A stretch of DNA of 64,000 nt. It comes from Luzula sylvatica (taxonomy: Eukaryota; Streptophyta; Magnoliopsida; Poales; Juncaceae). The notes beneath the pieces were generated by a model. That model saw nothing but the letters and a program-made list of their open reading frames with translations. It had not been told where the DNA came from and did not search any database. The DNA lies in the NCBI GenBank assembly GCA_946800325.1, contig OX326959.1, positions 38,120,908-38,184,907 of the forward strand. The letters are read 5' to 3'. How positions within the stretch are numbered: position 1 is the first letter of the stretch; each line of letters begins with the position of its first letter. The position numbers and the translations under genes are program-made. Below are positions 22,790 to 34,054 of the stretch, one piece after another.

Positions 22790-25051
22790 GATATTTTTTA
22801 AGGTGTTAGACTTCAGTTTTTGATTTTTTGCAAAAAAATGGAAAAATTGAAATTTGTATGTGTTAGTCTTCAATCACGGAATTTTTTGAGAAAAACATGA
22901 AAAATGAAGTATTTTGCTCATTTTAGAGAACTATTTTGGTCTTTTTTAGAAAAAATGATAATTGATATTTTTGAAGGTGTTAGACTTCAGTTTTTGATTT
23001 TTTGCAAAAAATAGGAAAAATAGAAATTTGTATGTGTTAGTCTTCAATCACGAAGTTTTTTGAGAAAAACATTAAAAATAAAGTATTTTGCTCATTTTAG
23101 AGAACTATTTTGGACACTTTTAGAAAAAATTATAATTGATATTTTTTAAGGTGTTAGACTTCAGTTTTTGATTTTTTGCAAAAAAATGGAAAAATTGAAA
23201 TTTGTTTGTGTTAGTCTTCAATCACGGAATTTTTTAAGAAAAACATGAAAAATGAAGTATTTTGCTCATTTTAGAGAACTATTTTGGTCTTTTTTAGAAA
23301 AAATGATAATTGATATTTTTGAAGGTGTTAGACTTCAGTTTTTGATTTTTTGCAAAAAATAGGAAAAATAGAAATTTGTATGTGTTAGTCTTCAATCACG
23401 AAGTTTTTTGAGAAAAACATTAAAAATGAAGTATTTTGCTCATTTTAGAGAACTATTTTGGACACTTTTAGAAAAAATTATAATTGATATTTTTTAAGGT
23501 GTTAGACTTCAGTTTTTTATTTTTTGCAAAAAATGGGAAAAATAGAAATTTGTATGTGTTAGTCTTCAATCACGGAGTTTTTTGAGAAAAACATGAAAAT
23601 TGAAGTATTTTGCTCATTTTAGAGAACTATTTTGGTCTTTTCTAGAAAAAATGATAATTGATATTTTTGAAGGTGTTAGACTTCAGTTTTTGATTTTTTG
23701 CAAAAAATAGGAAAAATTGAAATTTGTATGTGTTAGTCTTCAATCACGGAGTTTTTTGAGAAAAACATGAAAAATGAAGTATTTTGCTCATTTTAGAGAA
23801 CTATTTTGGACCCTTTTAGAAAAAATGATAATTGATATTTTATAAGGTGTTAGACTTCAGTTTTTGATTTTTTGCAAAAAAATGGAAAAATTGAATTTTG
23901 TATGTGTTAGTCTTCAATCACGGAATTTTTTGAGAAAAACATGAAAAATGAAGTATTTTGCTCATTTTAGAGAACTATTTTGGTCTTTTTCAGAAAAAAT
24001 GATAATTGATATTTTTGAAGGTGTTAGGCTTCAGTTTTTTATTTTTTGCAAAAAATTGGAAAAATAGAAATTTGTATGTGTTAGTCTTCAATCCCGGAGT
24101 TTTTTGAGAAAAACATGAAAAATGAAGTATTTTGCTCATTTTAGAGAACTATTTTTGCCTTTTTTAGAAAAAATGATAATTGATATTTTTTATGGTGTTA
24201 GACTTCAGTTTTTGATTTTATGCAAAAAGTAGGAAAAATAGAAATTTGTATGTGTTAGTCTTCAATCCCGGAGTTTTTTTGAGAAAAACATGAAAAATGA
24301 AGTATTTTGCTCATTTCTGGAGAACTATTTTGGTGTTTTTTAGAAATAATGATAATTGATATTTTTGAAGGTGTTAGACTTCAGTTTTTTATTTTTTGCA
24401 AAAAATTGGAAAAATTGAAATTTGTATGTGTTAGTCTTCAATCACGGAATGTTTTGAGAAAATCATGAAAAATGAAGTATTTTGCTCATTTTAGAGAACT
24501 ATTTTGGTCTTTTTTAGAAAAATGATAATTGATATTTTTGAAGGTGTTAGACTTCAGTTTTTGATTTTTGGCAAAAAATAGGAAAAATTGAAATTTGTAT
24601 GTGTTAGTCTTCAATCACGGATTTTTTTGAGAAAATCATGAAAAATGAAGTATTTTGCTCATTTTAGAGAACTATTTTGGTCTTTTTTAGAAAAAATGAT
24701 AATTGATATTTTTGAAGGTGTTAGACTTCAGTTTTTGATTTTATGCAAAAAATAGGAAAAATAGAAATTTGTATGTGTTAGTCTTCAATCCCGGAGTTTT
24801 TTGAGAAAAACATGAAAAATGAAGTATTTTGCCCATTTTAGAGAACTATTTTGGTCTTTTTTAGAAAAAATGATAATTGATATTTTTGAAGGTGTTAGAC
24901 TTCAGTTTTTGATTTTTTTGAAAAAATAGGAAAAATAGAAATTTGTATATGTTAGTCTTCAATCACGGAGTTTTTTGAGAAAAACATGAAAAATGAAGTA
25001 TTTTGCTCATTTTAGAGAACTATTTTGGACCCTTTTAGAAAAAGGATAATT
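22790..25051 (+). repeat. Family C HOR, copy 1 (13 monomers)
   Basis: 2,262 bp, exactly 13 x 174. The first seven monomers match family A types (A7 monomer, cattaaaaataaagt, ttttttaagaaaaac, cacgaag/ggacac, aaaaaatggg with ttctag, cacggag, A7). The eighth is a hybrid. The last five match family B b8-b12. Family C is therefore an A-B composite. It differs from copy 2 at only a handful of sites, for example tttataagg near 23838 and ttttttgaaaaaat near 24917. Confidence 0.9.
24008..24181 (+). repeat. Hybrid b4/b7 monomer, copy 1
   Basis: The left part (gttaggcttcag, tttttattttttgc, aattgg) is b4 and the right part (cccgg, tttttgcc) is b7, in a normal 174-bp length. In unit 27314-29403 the same position holds full b4, b5, b6 and b7. 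An in-register exchange between b4 and b7 that removed three monomer lengths (522 bp) explains it. Confidence 0.85.
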
Positions 25052-27313
25052 GATATTTTTTAAGGTGTTAGACTTCAGTTTTTGATTTTTTGCAAAAAAA
25101 TGGAAAAATTGAAATTTGTATGTGTTAGTCTTCAATCACGGAATTTTTTGAGAAAAACATGAAAAATGAAGTATTTTGCTCATTTTAGAGAACTATTTTG
25201 GTCTTTTTTAGAAAAAATGATAATTGATATTTTTGAAGGTGTTAGACTTCAGTTTTTGATTTTTTGCAAAAAATAGGAAAAATAGAAATTTGTATGTGTT
25301 AGTCTTCAATCACGAAGTTTTTTGAGAAAAACATTAAAAATAAAGTATTTTGCTCATTTTAGAGAACTATTTTGGACACTTTTAGAAAAAATTATAATTG
25401 ATATTTTTTAAGGTGTTAGACTTCAGTTTTTGATTTTTTGCAAAAAAATGGAAAAATTGAAATTTGTTTGTGTTAGTCTTCAATCACGGAATTTTTTAAG
25501 AAAAACATGAAAAATGAAGTATTTTGCTCATTTTAGAGAACTATTTTGGTCTTTTTTAGAAAAAATGATAATTGATATTTTTGAAGGTGTTAGACTTCAG
25601 TTTTTGATTTTTTGCAAAAAATAGGAAAAATAGAAATTTGTATGTGTTAGTCTTCAATCACGAAGTTTTTTGAGAAAAACATTAAAAATGAAGTATTTTG
25701 CTCATTTTAGAGAACTATTTTGGACACTTTTAGAAAAAATTATAATTGATATTTTTTAAGGTGTTAGACTTCAGTTTTTTATTTTTTGCAAAAAATGGGA
25801 AAAATAGAAATTTGTATGTGTTAGTCTTCAATCACGGAGTTTTTTGAGAAAAACATGAAAATTGAAGTATTTTGCTCATTTTAGAGAACTATTTTGGTCT
25901 TTTCTAGAAAAAATGATAATTGATATTTTTGAAGGTGTTAGACTTCAGTTTTTGATTTTTTGCAAAAAATAGGAAAAATTGAAATTTGTATGTGTTAGTC
26001 TTCAATCACGGAGTTTTTTGAGAAAAACATGAAAAATGAAGTATGTTGCTCATTTTAGAGAACTATTTTGGACCCTTTTAGAAAAAATGATAATTGATAT
26101 TTTTTAAGGTGTTAGACTTCAGTTTTTGATTTTTTGCAAAAAAATGGAAAAATTGAATTTTGTATGTGTTAGTCTTCAATCACGGAATTTTTTGAGAAAA
26201 ACATGAAAAATGAAGTATTTTGCTCATTTTAGAGAACTATTTTGGTCTTTTTCAGAAAAAATGATAATTGATATTTTTGAAGGTGTTAGGCTTCAGTTTT
26301 TTATTTTTTGCAAAAAATTGGAAAAATAGAAATTTGTATGTGTTAGTCTTCAATCCCGGAGTTTTTTGAGAAAAACATGAAAAATGAAGTATTTTGCTCA
26401 TTTTAGAGAACTATTTTTGCCTTTTTTAGAAAAAATGATAATTGATATTTTTTATGGTGTTAGACTTCAGTTTTTGATTTTATGCAAAAAGTAGGAAAAA
26501 TAGAAATTTGTATGTGTTAGTCTTCAATCCCGGAGTTTTTTTGAGAAAAACATGAAAAATGAAGTATTTTGCTCATTTCTGGAGAACTATTTTGGTGTTT
26601 TTTAGAAATAATGATAATTGATATTTTTGAAGGTGTTAGACTTCAGTTTTTTATTTTTTGCAAAAAATTGGAAAAATTGAAATTTGTATGTGTTAGTCTT
26701 CAATCACGGAATGTTTTGAGAAAATCATGAAAAATGAAGTATTTTGCTCATTTTAGAGAACTATTTTGGTCTTTTTTAGAAAAATGATAATTGATATTTT
26801 TGAAGGTGTTAGACTTCAGTTTTTGATTTTTGGCAAAAAATAGTAAAAATTGAAATTTGTATGTGTTAGTCTTCAATCACGGATTTTTTTGAGAAAATCA
26901 TGAAAAATGAAGTATTTTGCTCATTTTAGAGAACTATTTTGGTCTTTTTTAGAAAAAATGATAATTGATATTTTTGAAGGTGTTAGACTTCAGTTTTTGA
27001 TTTTATGCAAAAAATAGGAAAAATAGAAATTTGTATGTGTTAGTCTTCAATCCCGGAGTTTTTTGAGAAAAACATGAAAAATGAAGTATTTTGCCCATTT
27101 TAGAGAACTATTTTGGTCTTTTTTAGAAAAAATGATAATTGATATTTTTGAAGGTGTTAGACTTCAGTTTTTGATTTTTTTCAAAAAATAGGAAAAATAG
27201 AAATTTGTATATGTTAGTCTTCAATCACGGAGTTTTTTGAGAAAAACATGAAAAATGAAGTATTTTGCTCATTTTAGAGAACTATTTTGGACCCTTTTAG
27301 AAAAAGGATAATT
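25052..27313 (+). repeat. Family C HOR, copy 2 (13 monomers)
   Basis: 2,262 bp, collinear with copy 1. Private differences are few, for example gtatgttgctc near 26041 and ataGtaaaaatt near 26841. Near-identity over 2.26 kb indicates a recent duplication. Confidence 0.9.
26270..26443 (+). repeat. Hybrid b4/b7 monomer, copy 2
   Basis: Same fusion as at 24008-24181, exactly 2,262 bases downstream. The hybrid existed before this HOR copy was made. Confidence 0.85.
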
Positions 27314-29403
27314 GATATTTTTTAAGGTGTTAGACTTCAGTTTTTGATTTTTTGCAAAAAAATGGAAAAATTGAAATTTGTATGTGTTAGTCTTCAATCA
27401 CGGAATTTTTTGAGAAAAACATGAAAAATGAAGTATTTTGCTCATTTTAGAGAACTATTTTGGTCTTTTTTAGAAAAAATGATAATTGATATTTTTGAAG
27501 GTGTTAGACTTCAGTTTTTGATTTTTTGCAAAAAATAGGAAAAATAGAAATTTGTATGTGTTAGTCTTCAATCACGAAGTTTTTTGAGAAAAACATTAAA
27601 AATAAAGTATTTTGCTCATTTTAGAGAACTATTTTGGACACTTTTAGAAAAAATTATAATTGATATTTTTTAAGGTGTTAGACTTCAGTTTTTGATTTTT
27701 TGCAAAAAAATGGAAAAATTGAAATTTGTTTGTGTTAGTCTTCAATCACGGAATTTTTTAAGAAAAACATGAAAAATGAAGTATTTTGCTCATTTTAGAG
27801 AACTATTTTGGTCTTTTTTAGAAAAAATGATAATTGATATTTTTGAAGGTGTTAGACTTCAGTTTTTGATTTTTTGCAAAAAATAGGAAAAATAGAAATT
27901 TGTATGTGTTAGTCTTCAATCACGAAGTTTTTTGAGAAAAACATTAAAAATGAAGTATTTTGCTCATTTTAGAGAACTATTTTGGACACTTTTAGAAAAA
28001 ATTATAATTGATATTTTTTAAGGTGTTAGACTTCAGTTTTTTATTTTTTGCAAAAAATAGGAAAAATAGAAATTTGTATGTGTTAGTCTTCAATCACGGA
28101 GTTTTTTGAGAAAAACATGAAAATTGAAGTATTTTGCTCATTTTAGAGAACTATTTTGGTCTTTTCTAGAAAAAATGATAATTGATATTTTTGAAGGTGT
28201 TAGACTTCAGTTTTTGATTTTTTGCAAAAAATAGGAAAAATTGAAATTTGTATGTGTTAGTCTTCAATCACGGAGTTTTTTGAGAAAAACATGAAAAATG
28301 AAGTATTTTGCTCATTTTAGAGAACTATTTTGGACCCTTTTAGAAAAAATGATAATTGATATTTTTTAAGGTGTTAGACTTCAGTTTTTGATTTTTTGCA
28401 AAAAAATGGAAAAATTGAATTTTGTATGTGTTAGTCTTCAATCACGGAATTTTTTGAGAAAAACATGAAAAATGAAGTATTTTGCTCATTTTAGAGAACT
28501 ATTTTGGTCTTTTTCAGAAAAAATGATAATTGATATTTTTGAAGGTGTTAGGCTTCAGTTTTTTATTTTTTGCAAAAAATTGGAAAAATAGAAATTTGTA
28601 TGTGTTAGTCTTCAATCACGGAATTTTTTGAGAAAAACATGAAAAATGAAGTATTTTGCTCATTTTAGAGAACAATTTTGGTATTTTTCAGAAAAAATGA
28701 TAATTGATATTTTTGAAGGTGTTAGACTTCAGTTTTTTATTTTTTGCAAAAAATTGGAAAAATAGAAATTTGTATGTGTTAGTCTTCAATCACGAAATTT
28801 TTTGAGAAAAACATAAAAAATGAAGTATTTTACTCATTATAGAGATCTATTTTGGTCTTTTTTAGAAAAAATGATAATTGATATTTTTGAAGGTGTTAGA
28901 CTTCAGTTTTTGATTTTTTACAAAAAATTGGAAAAATAGAAATTTGTATGTGTTAGTCTTCAATCACGACGTTTTTTGAGAAAAACATGAAAAATGAGGT
29001 ATTTTGCTCATTTTAGAGAACTATTTTGGTCATTTTTAGAAAAAATGATAATTGATATTTTTGAAGGTGTTAGACTTCAGTTTTTGATTTTATGCAAAAA
29101 ATAGGAAAAATAGAAATTTGTATGTGTTAGTCTTCAATCCCGGAGTTTTTTGAGAAAAACATGAAAAATGAAGTATTTTGCTCATTTTAGAGAACTATTT
29201 TTGCCTTTTTTAGAAAAAATGATAATTGATATTTTTTATGGTGTTAGACTTCAGTTTTTGATTTTATGCAAAAAGTAGGAAAAATAGAAATTTGTATGTG
29301 TTAGTCTTCAATCCCGGAGTTTTTTTGAGAAAAACATGAAAAATGAAGTATTTTGCTCATTTCTGGAGAACTATTTTGGTGTTTTTTAGAAATAATGATA
29401 ATT
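27314..29403 (+). repeat. Family C HOR, copy 3 (12 monomers, keeps b4-b8)
   Basis: 2,090 bp. The first seven monomers repeat copies 1 and 2. It then has complete b4 (28532-28705), b5 (28706-28879), b6 (28880-29053), b7 (29054-29227) and a 176-bp b8 (29228-29403) in place of the hybrid, and lacks b9-b12. It shows the fuller b4-b8 order across the site of the hybrid. Confidence 0.85.
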
Positions 29404-29925
29404 GATATTTTTGAAGGTGTTAGACTTCAGTTTTTGATTTTTTACAAAAAATAGGAAAAATAGAAATTTGTATGTGTTAGTCTTCAATCATGAAGTTTTT
29501 TGAGAAAAACAATAAAAATGAAGAATTTTGCTTATTTTAGAGAACTATTTTGGACTCTTTTAGAAAAAATTATAATTGATATTTTTTAAGGTGTTAGACT
29601 TCAGTTTTTGATTTTTTGCAAAAAAATGGAAAAATTCAAATTTGTATGTGTTAGTCTTCAATCACGGAGTTTTTTGAGAAAAACATGAAAAATGAAGTAT
29701 TTTGCTCATTTTAGAGAACAATTTTGGTATTTTTCAGAAAAAATGATAATTGATATTTTTGAAGGTGTTAGACTTCAGTTTTTTATTTTTTGCAAAAAAT
29801 TGGAAAAATAGAAATTTGTATGTGTTAATCTTCAATCACGAAATTTTTTGAGAAAAACATGAAAAATGAAGTATTTTGCTCATTTTAGAGAACAATTTTG
29901 GTATTTTTTAGAAAAAATGATAATT

Positions 29926-30056
29926 GATATTTTTGAAGGTGTTAGACTTCAGTTTTTGATTTTTTACAAAAAATTGGAAAAATAGAAATTTGTATGTGTT
30001 AGTATTTTGCTCATTTTAGAGAACTATTTTGGTCTTTTTTAGAAAAAAATATAATT
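29926..30056 (+). repeat. Truncated monomer, 131 bp
   Basis: The distance between successive gatattt starts is 131 instead of 174. The sequence jumps from gtatgtgttag straight to tattttgctc, removing about 43 bases that include most of S2 with its CpG. It keeps S1, the end of S2 and S3. A 'gttagt' at the start of S2 and the 'aagtatt' at its end share agt, so a short-homology deletion is plausible. Confidence 0.85.
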
Positions 30057-30596
30057 GATATTTTTGAAGGTGTTAGACTTCAGTTTTTGATTTTTTGAAA
30101 AAAATAGGAAAAATAGAAATTTGTATGTGTTAGTCTTCAATCACGACGTTTTTTGAGAAAAACATGAAAAATGAGGTATTTTGCTCATTTTAGAGAACTA
30201 TTTTGGTCTTTTTTAGAAAAAATGATAATTGATATTTTTGAAGGTGTTAGACTTCAGTTTTTGATTTTTTGCAAAAAATAGGAAAAATAGAAATTTGTAT
30301 GTGTTAGTCTTCAATCACGAAGTTTTTTGAGAAAAACATTAAAAATGAAGTATTTTGCTCATTTTAGAGAACTATTTTGGACACTTTTAGAAAAAATTAT
30401 AATGGATATTTGTTAAGGTGTTAGACTTCAGTTTTTGATTTTTTGCAAAAAATAGGAAAAATTGAAATTTGTATGTGTTAGTCTTCAATCACGGAATTTT
30501 TTGAGAAAATCATGAAAAATGAAGTTTTTTTCTCATTTTAGAGAACTATTTTGGCCTTTTTTAGAAAAATGATAATTGATATTTTTGAAGGTGTTA

Positions 30597-30602
30597 GAAT
30601 TC
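30597..30602. other. Private GAATTC site in the first box
   Basis: A single c-to-a change turns gttagacttcag into gttagaattcag and creates an EcoRI-type GAATTC. The same change appears near 59772 in family H but is otherwise rare, so it marks two separate monomers. Confidence 0.7.
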
Positions 30603-32661
30603 AGTTTTTGATTTTTTGCAAAAAATTGGAAAAATTGAAATTTGTATGTGTTAGTCTTCAATCACGGAATTTTTTGAGAAAATCATGAAAAATGAAGTAT
30701 TTTGCTCATTTTAGAAACTATTTTGGTCTTTTTTAGAAAAAATGATAATTGATATTTTTGAAGGTGTTAGACTTCAGTTTTTGATTTTATGCAAAAAATA
30801 GGAAAAATAGAAATTTGTATGTGTTAGTCTTCAATCACGGAGTTTTTTGAGAAAATCATGAAAAATGAAGTATTTTGCTCATTTTAGAGAACTATTTTTG
30901 TCTTTTTTAGAAAAATGATAATTGATATTTTTGAAGGTGTTAGACTTCAGTTTTTATTTTATGCAAAAAATGGGAAAAATAGAAATTTGTATGTGTTAGT
31001 CTTCAATCACGGAGTTTTTTGAGAAAAACATGAAAAATGAAGTATTTTGCTCATTTTAGAGAACTATTTTGGACCCTTTTAGAAAAAATGATAATTGATA
31101 TTTTTGAAGGTGTTAGACTTCAGTTTTTGATTTTTTGCAAAAAATAGGAAAAATAGAAATTTGTATGTGTTAGTCTTCAATCACGAAGTTTTTTGAGAAA
31201 AACATTAAAAATGAAGTATTTTGCTCATTTTAGAGAACTATTTTGGACACTTTTAGAAAAAATTATAATTGATATTTTTTAAGGTGTTAGACTTCAGTTT
31301 TTGATTTTTAGCAAAAAAATGGAAAAATTGAAATTTGTATGTGTTAGTCTTGAATCACGGAATTTTTTGAGAAAAACATGAAAAATGAAGTATTTTGCTC
31401 ATTTTAGAGAACTATTTTGGTCTTTTTGAGAAAAAATGATAATTGATATTTTTGAAGGTGTTAGACTTCAGTTTTTGATTTTTTGCAAAAAATAGGAAAA
31501 ATAGAAATTTGTATGTGTTAGTCTTCAATCACGAAGTTTTTTGAGAAAAACATTAAAAATGAATTATTTTGCTCATTTTAGAGAACTATTTTGGACTCTT
31601 CTAGAAAAAATTATAATTGATATTTTTTAAGGTGTTAGACTTCAGTTTTTGATTTTTTGCAAAAAAATGGAAAAATTTAAATTTGTATGTGTTAGTCTTC
31701 AATCAAGGAATTTTTTGAGAAAAACATGAAAAATGAAGTATTTTGCTCATTTTAGAGAACTATTTTGGTCTTTTTCAGAAAAAATGATAATTGATATTTT
31801 TGAAGGTGTTAGACTTCAGTTTTTTATTTTTTGCAAAAAATTGGAAAAATAGAAATTTGTATGTGTTAGTCTTCAATCACGGAATTTTTTTAGAAAATCA
31901 TGAAAAATGAAGTATTTTGCTCATTTTAGAGAACTATTTTGGTCATTTTTAGAAAAAATTATAATTGATATTTTTGAAGGTGTTAGACTTCAGTTTTTGA
32001 TTTTTTACAAAAAATTGGAAAAATAGAAATTTGTATGTGTTAGTCTTCAATCCCGGAGTTTTTTGAGAAAAACATGAAAAATGAAGTATTTTGCTCATTT
32101 TAGAGAACTATTTTGATCTTTTTTGGAAAAAATTATAATTGATATTTTTGAAGGTGTTAGACTTCAGTTTTTGATTTTTTGCAAAAAATAGGAAAAATAG
32201 AAATTTGTATGTGTTAGTCTTCAATCACAACGTTTTTGAGAAAAACATGAAAAATGAGGTATTTTGCTCATTTTAGAGAACTATTTTGGTCTTTTTTAGA
32301 AAAAATGATAATTGATATTTTTGAAGGTGTTAGACTTCAGTTTTTGATTTTTTGCAAAAAATAGGAAAAATAGAAATTTGTATGTGTTAGTCTTCAATCA
32401 CGAAGTTTTTTGAGAAAAACAATAAAAATGAAGTATTTTGCTCATTTTAGAGAACTATTTTGGACACTTTTAGAAAAAATTATAATTGAAATTTTTTAAG
32501 GTGTTAGACTTCAGTTTTTGATTTTTTGCAAAAAAATGGAAAAATTGAAATTTGTATGTGTTAGTCTTCAATCACGGAATTTTTTGAGAAAAACATGAAA
32601 AATGAAGTATTTTCCTCATTTTAGAGAACTATTTTGGTCTTTTTTAGAAAAAATGATAATT

Positions 32662-33357
32662 GATATTTTTGAAGGTGTTAGACTTCAGTTTTTTATTTTT
32701 TGCAAAAAAATGGAAAAATTGAAATTTGTATGTGTTAGTCTTCAATCACGTAATTTTTTGAGAAAAACATGAAAAATGAAGTATTTTGCTCATTTTGGAG
32801 AACTATTTTGGTCTTTTTTAGAAAAAATGATAATTGATATTTTTGAAGGTGTCAGACTTCAGTTTTTGATTTTTTGCAAAAAATAGGAAAAATAGAAATT
32901 TGTATGTGTTAGTCTTCAATCACGAAGTTTTTTGAGAAAAACATTAAAAATGAAGTATTTTGCTCATTTTAGAGAACTATTTTGGACACTTTTAGAAAAA
33001 ATTATAATTGATATTTTTTAAGGTGTTAGACTTCAGTTTTTGATTTTTAGCAAAAAAATGGAAAAATTGAAATTTGTATGTGTTAGTCTTGAATCACGGA
33101 ATTTTTTGAGAAAAACATGAAAAATGAAGTATTTTGCTCATTTTAGAGAACTATTTTGGACCCTTTTAGAAAAATGATAATTGATATTTTTTAAGGTGTT
33201 AGACTTCAGTTTTTGATTTTTTGCAAAAAAAATGGAAAAATTGAAATTTGTATGTGTTGGTCTTCAATCACAGAATTTTTTGAGAAAAACATGAAAAATG
33301 AAGTATTTTGCTCATTTTAGAGAACTATTTTGGTCTTTTTTAGAAAAAATGATAATT
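32662..33357 (+). repeat. Four-monomer block, first copy of a local duplication
   Basis: Four monomers (ttttttatt; ggtgtcagac; tttttagc/gtcttgaatc; A8/tgttggtcttc/cacagaa), 696 bp. The same four follow immediately at 33358. Private changes such as cacgtaatt and cattttggag near 32749-32799 separate the copies. Confidence 0.85.
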
Positions 33358-34054
33358 GATATTTTTGAAGGTGTTAGACTTCAGTTTTTTATTTTTTGCA
33401 AAAAAATGGAAAAATTGAAATTTGTATGTGTTAGTCTTCAATCACGGAATTTTTTGAGAAAAACATGAAAAATGAAGTATTTTGCTCATTTTAGAGAACT
33501 ATTTTGGTCTTTTTTAGAAAAAATGATAATTGATATTTTTGAAGGTGTCAGACTTCAGTTTTTGATTTTTTGCAAAAAATAGGAAAAATAGAAATTTGTA
33601 TGTGTTAGTCTTCAATCACGAAGTTTTTTGAGAAAAACATTAAAAATGAAGTATTTTGCTCATTTTAGAGAACTATTTTGGACACTTTTAGAAAAAATTA
33701 TAATTGATATTTTTTAAGGTGTTAGACTTCAGTTTTTGATTTTTAGCAAAAAAATGGAAAAATTGAAATTTGTATGTGTTAGTCTTGAATCACGGAATTT
33801 TTTGAGAAAAACATGAAAAATGAAGTATTTTGCTCATTTTAGAGAACTATTTTGGACCCTTTTAGAAAAATGATAATTGATATTTTTTAAGGTGTTAGAC
33901 TTCAGTTTTTGATTTTTTGCAAAAAAAATGGAAAAATTGAAATTTGTATGTGTTGTTCTTCAATCACAGAATTTTTTGAGAAAAACATGAAAAATGAAGT
34001 ATTTTGCTCATTTCAGAGAACTATTTTGGTCTTTTTTAGAAAAAAATGATAATT
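33358..34054 (+). repeat. Four-monomer block, second copy of a local duplication
   Basis: 697 bp (one extra A in the last monomer). It repeats the preceding block at an offset of exactly 696, measured between the gtgtcagac sites at 32851 and 33547. The last monomer has tgttgttcttc where the first copy has tgttggtcttc. Confidence 0.85.

Larger units (their letters stand above)
29404..32140 (+). repeat. Irregular satellite stretch without clear HOR
   Basis: About fifteen full monomers and one truncated monomer with no clean repeated order. Private changes are frequent: acaataaaaatgaagaatt near 29509, ttaatcttcaat near 29827, a one-off attataatggatatttgttaagg near 30402, gaagtttttttctc near 30522, gttagaattcag near 30595, a two-base loss giving ttttagaaacta near 30711, and tcttctagaa near 31597. 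Several monomers resemble those of family D and the 38925-44625 block. It reads as older or less homogenised sequence. Confidence 0.75.
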
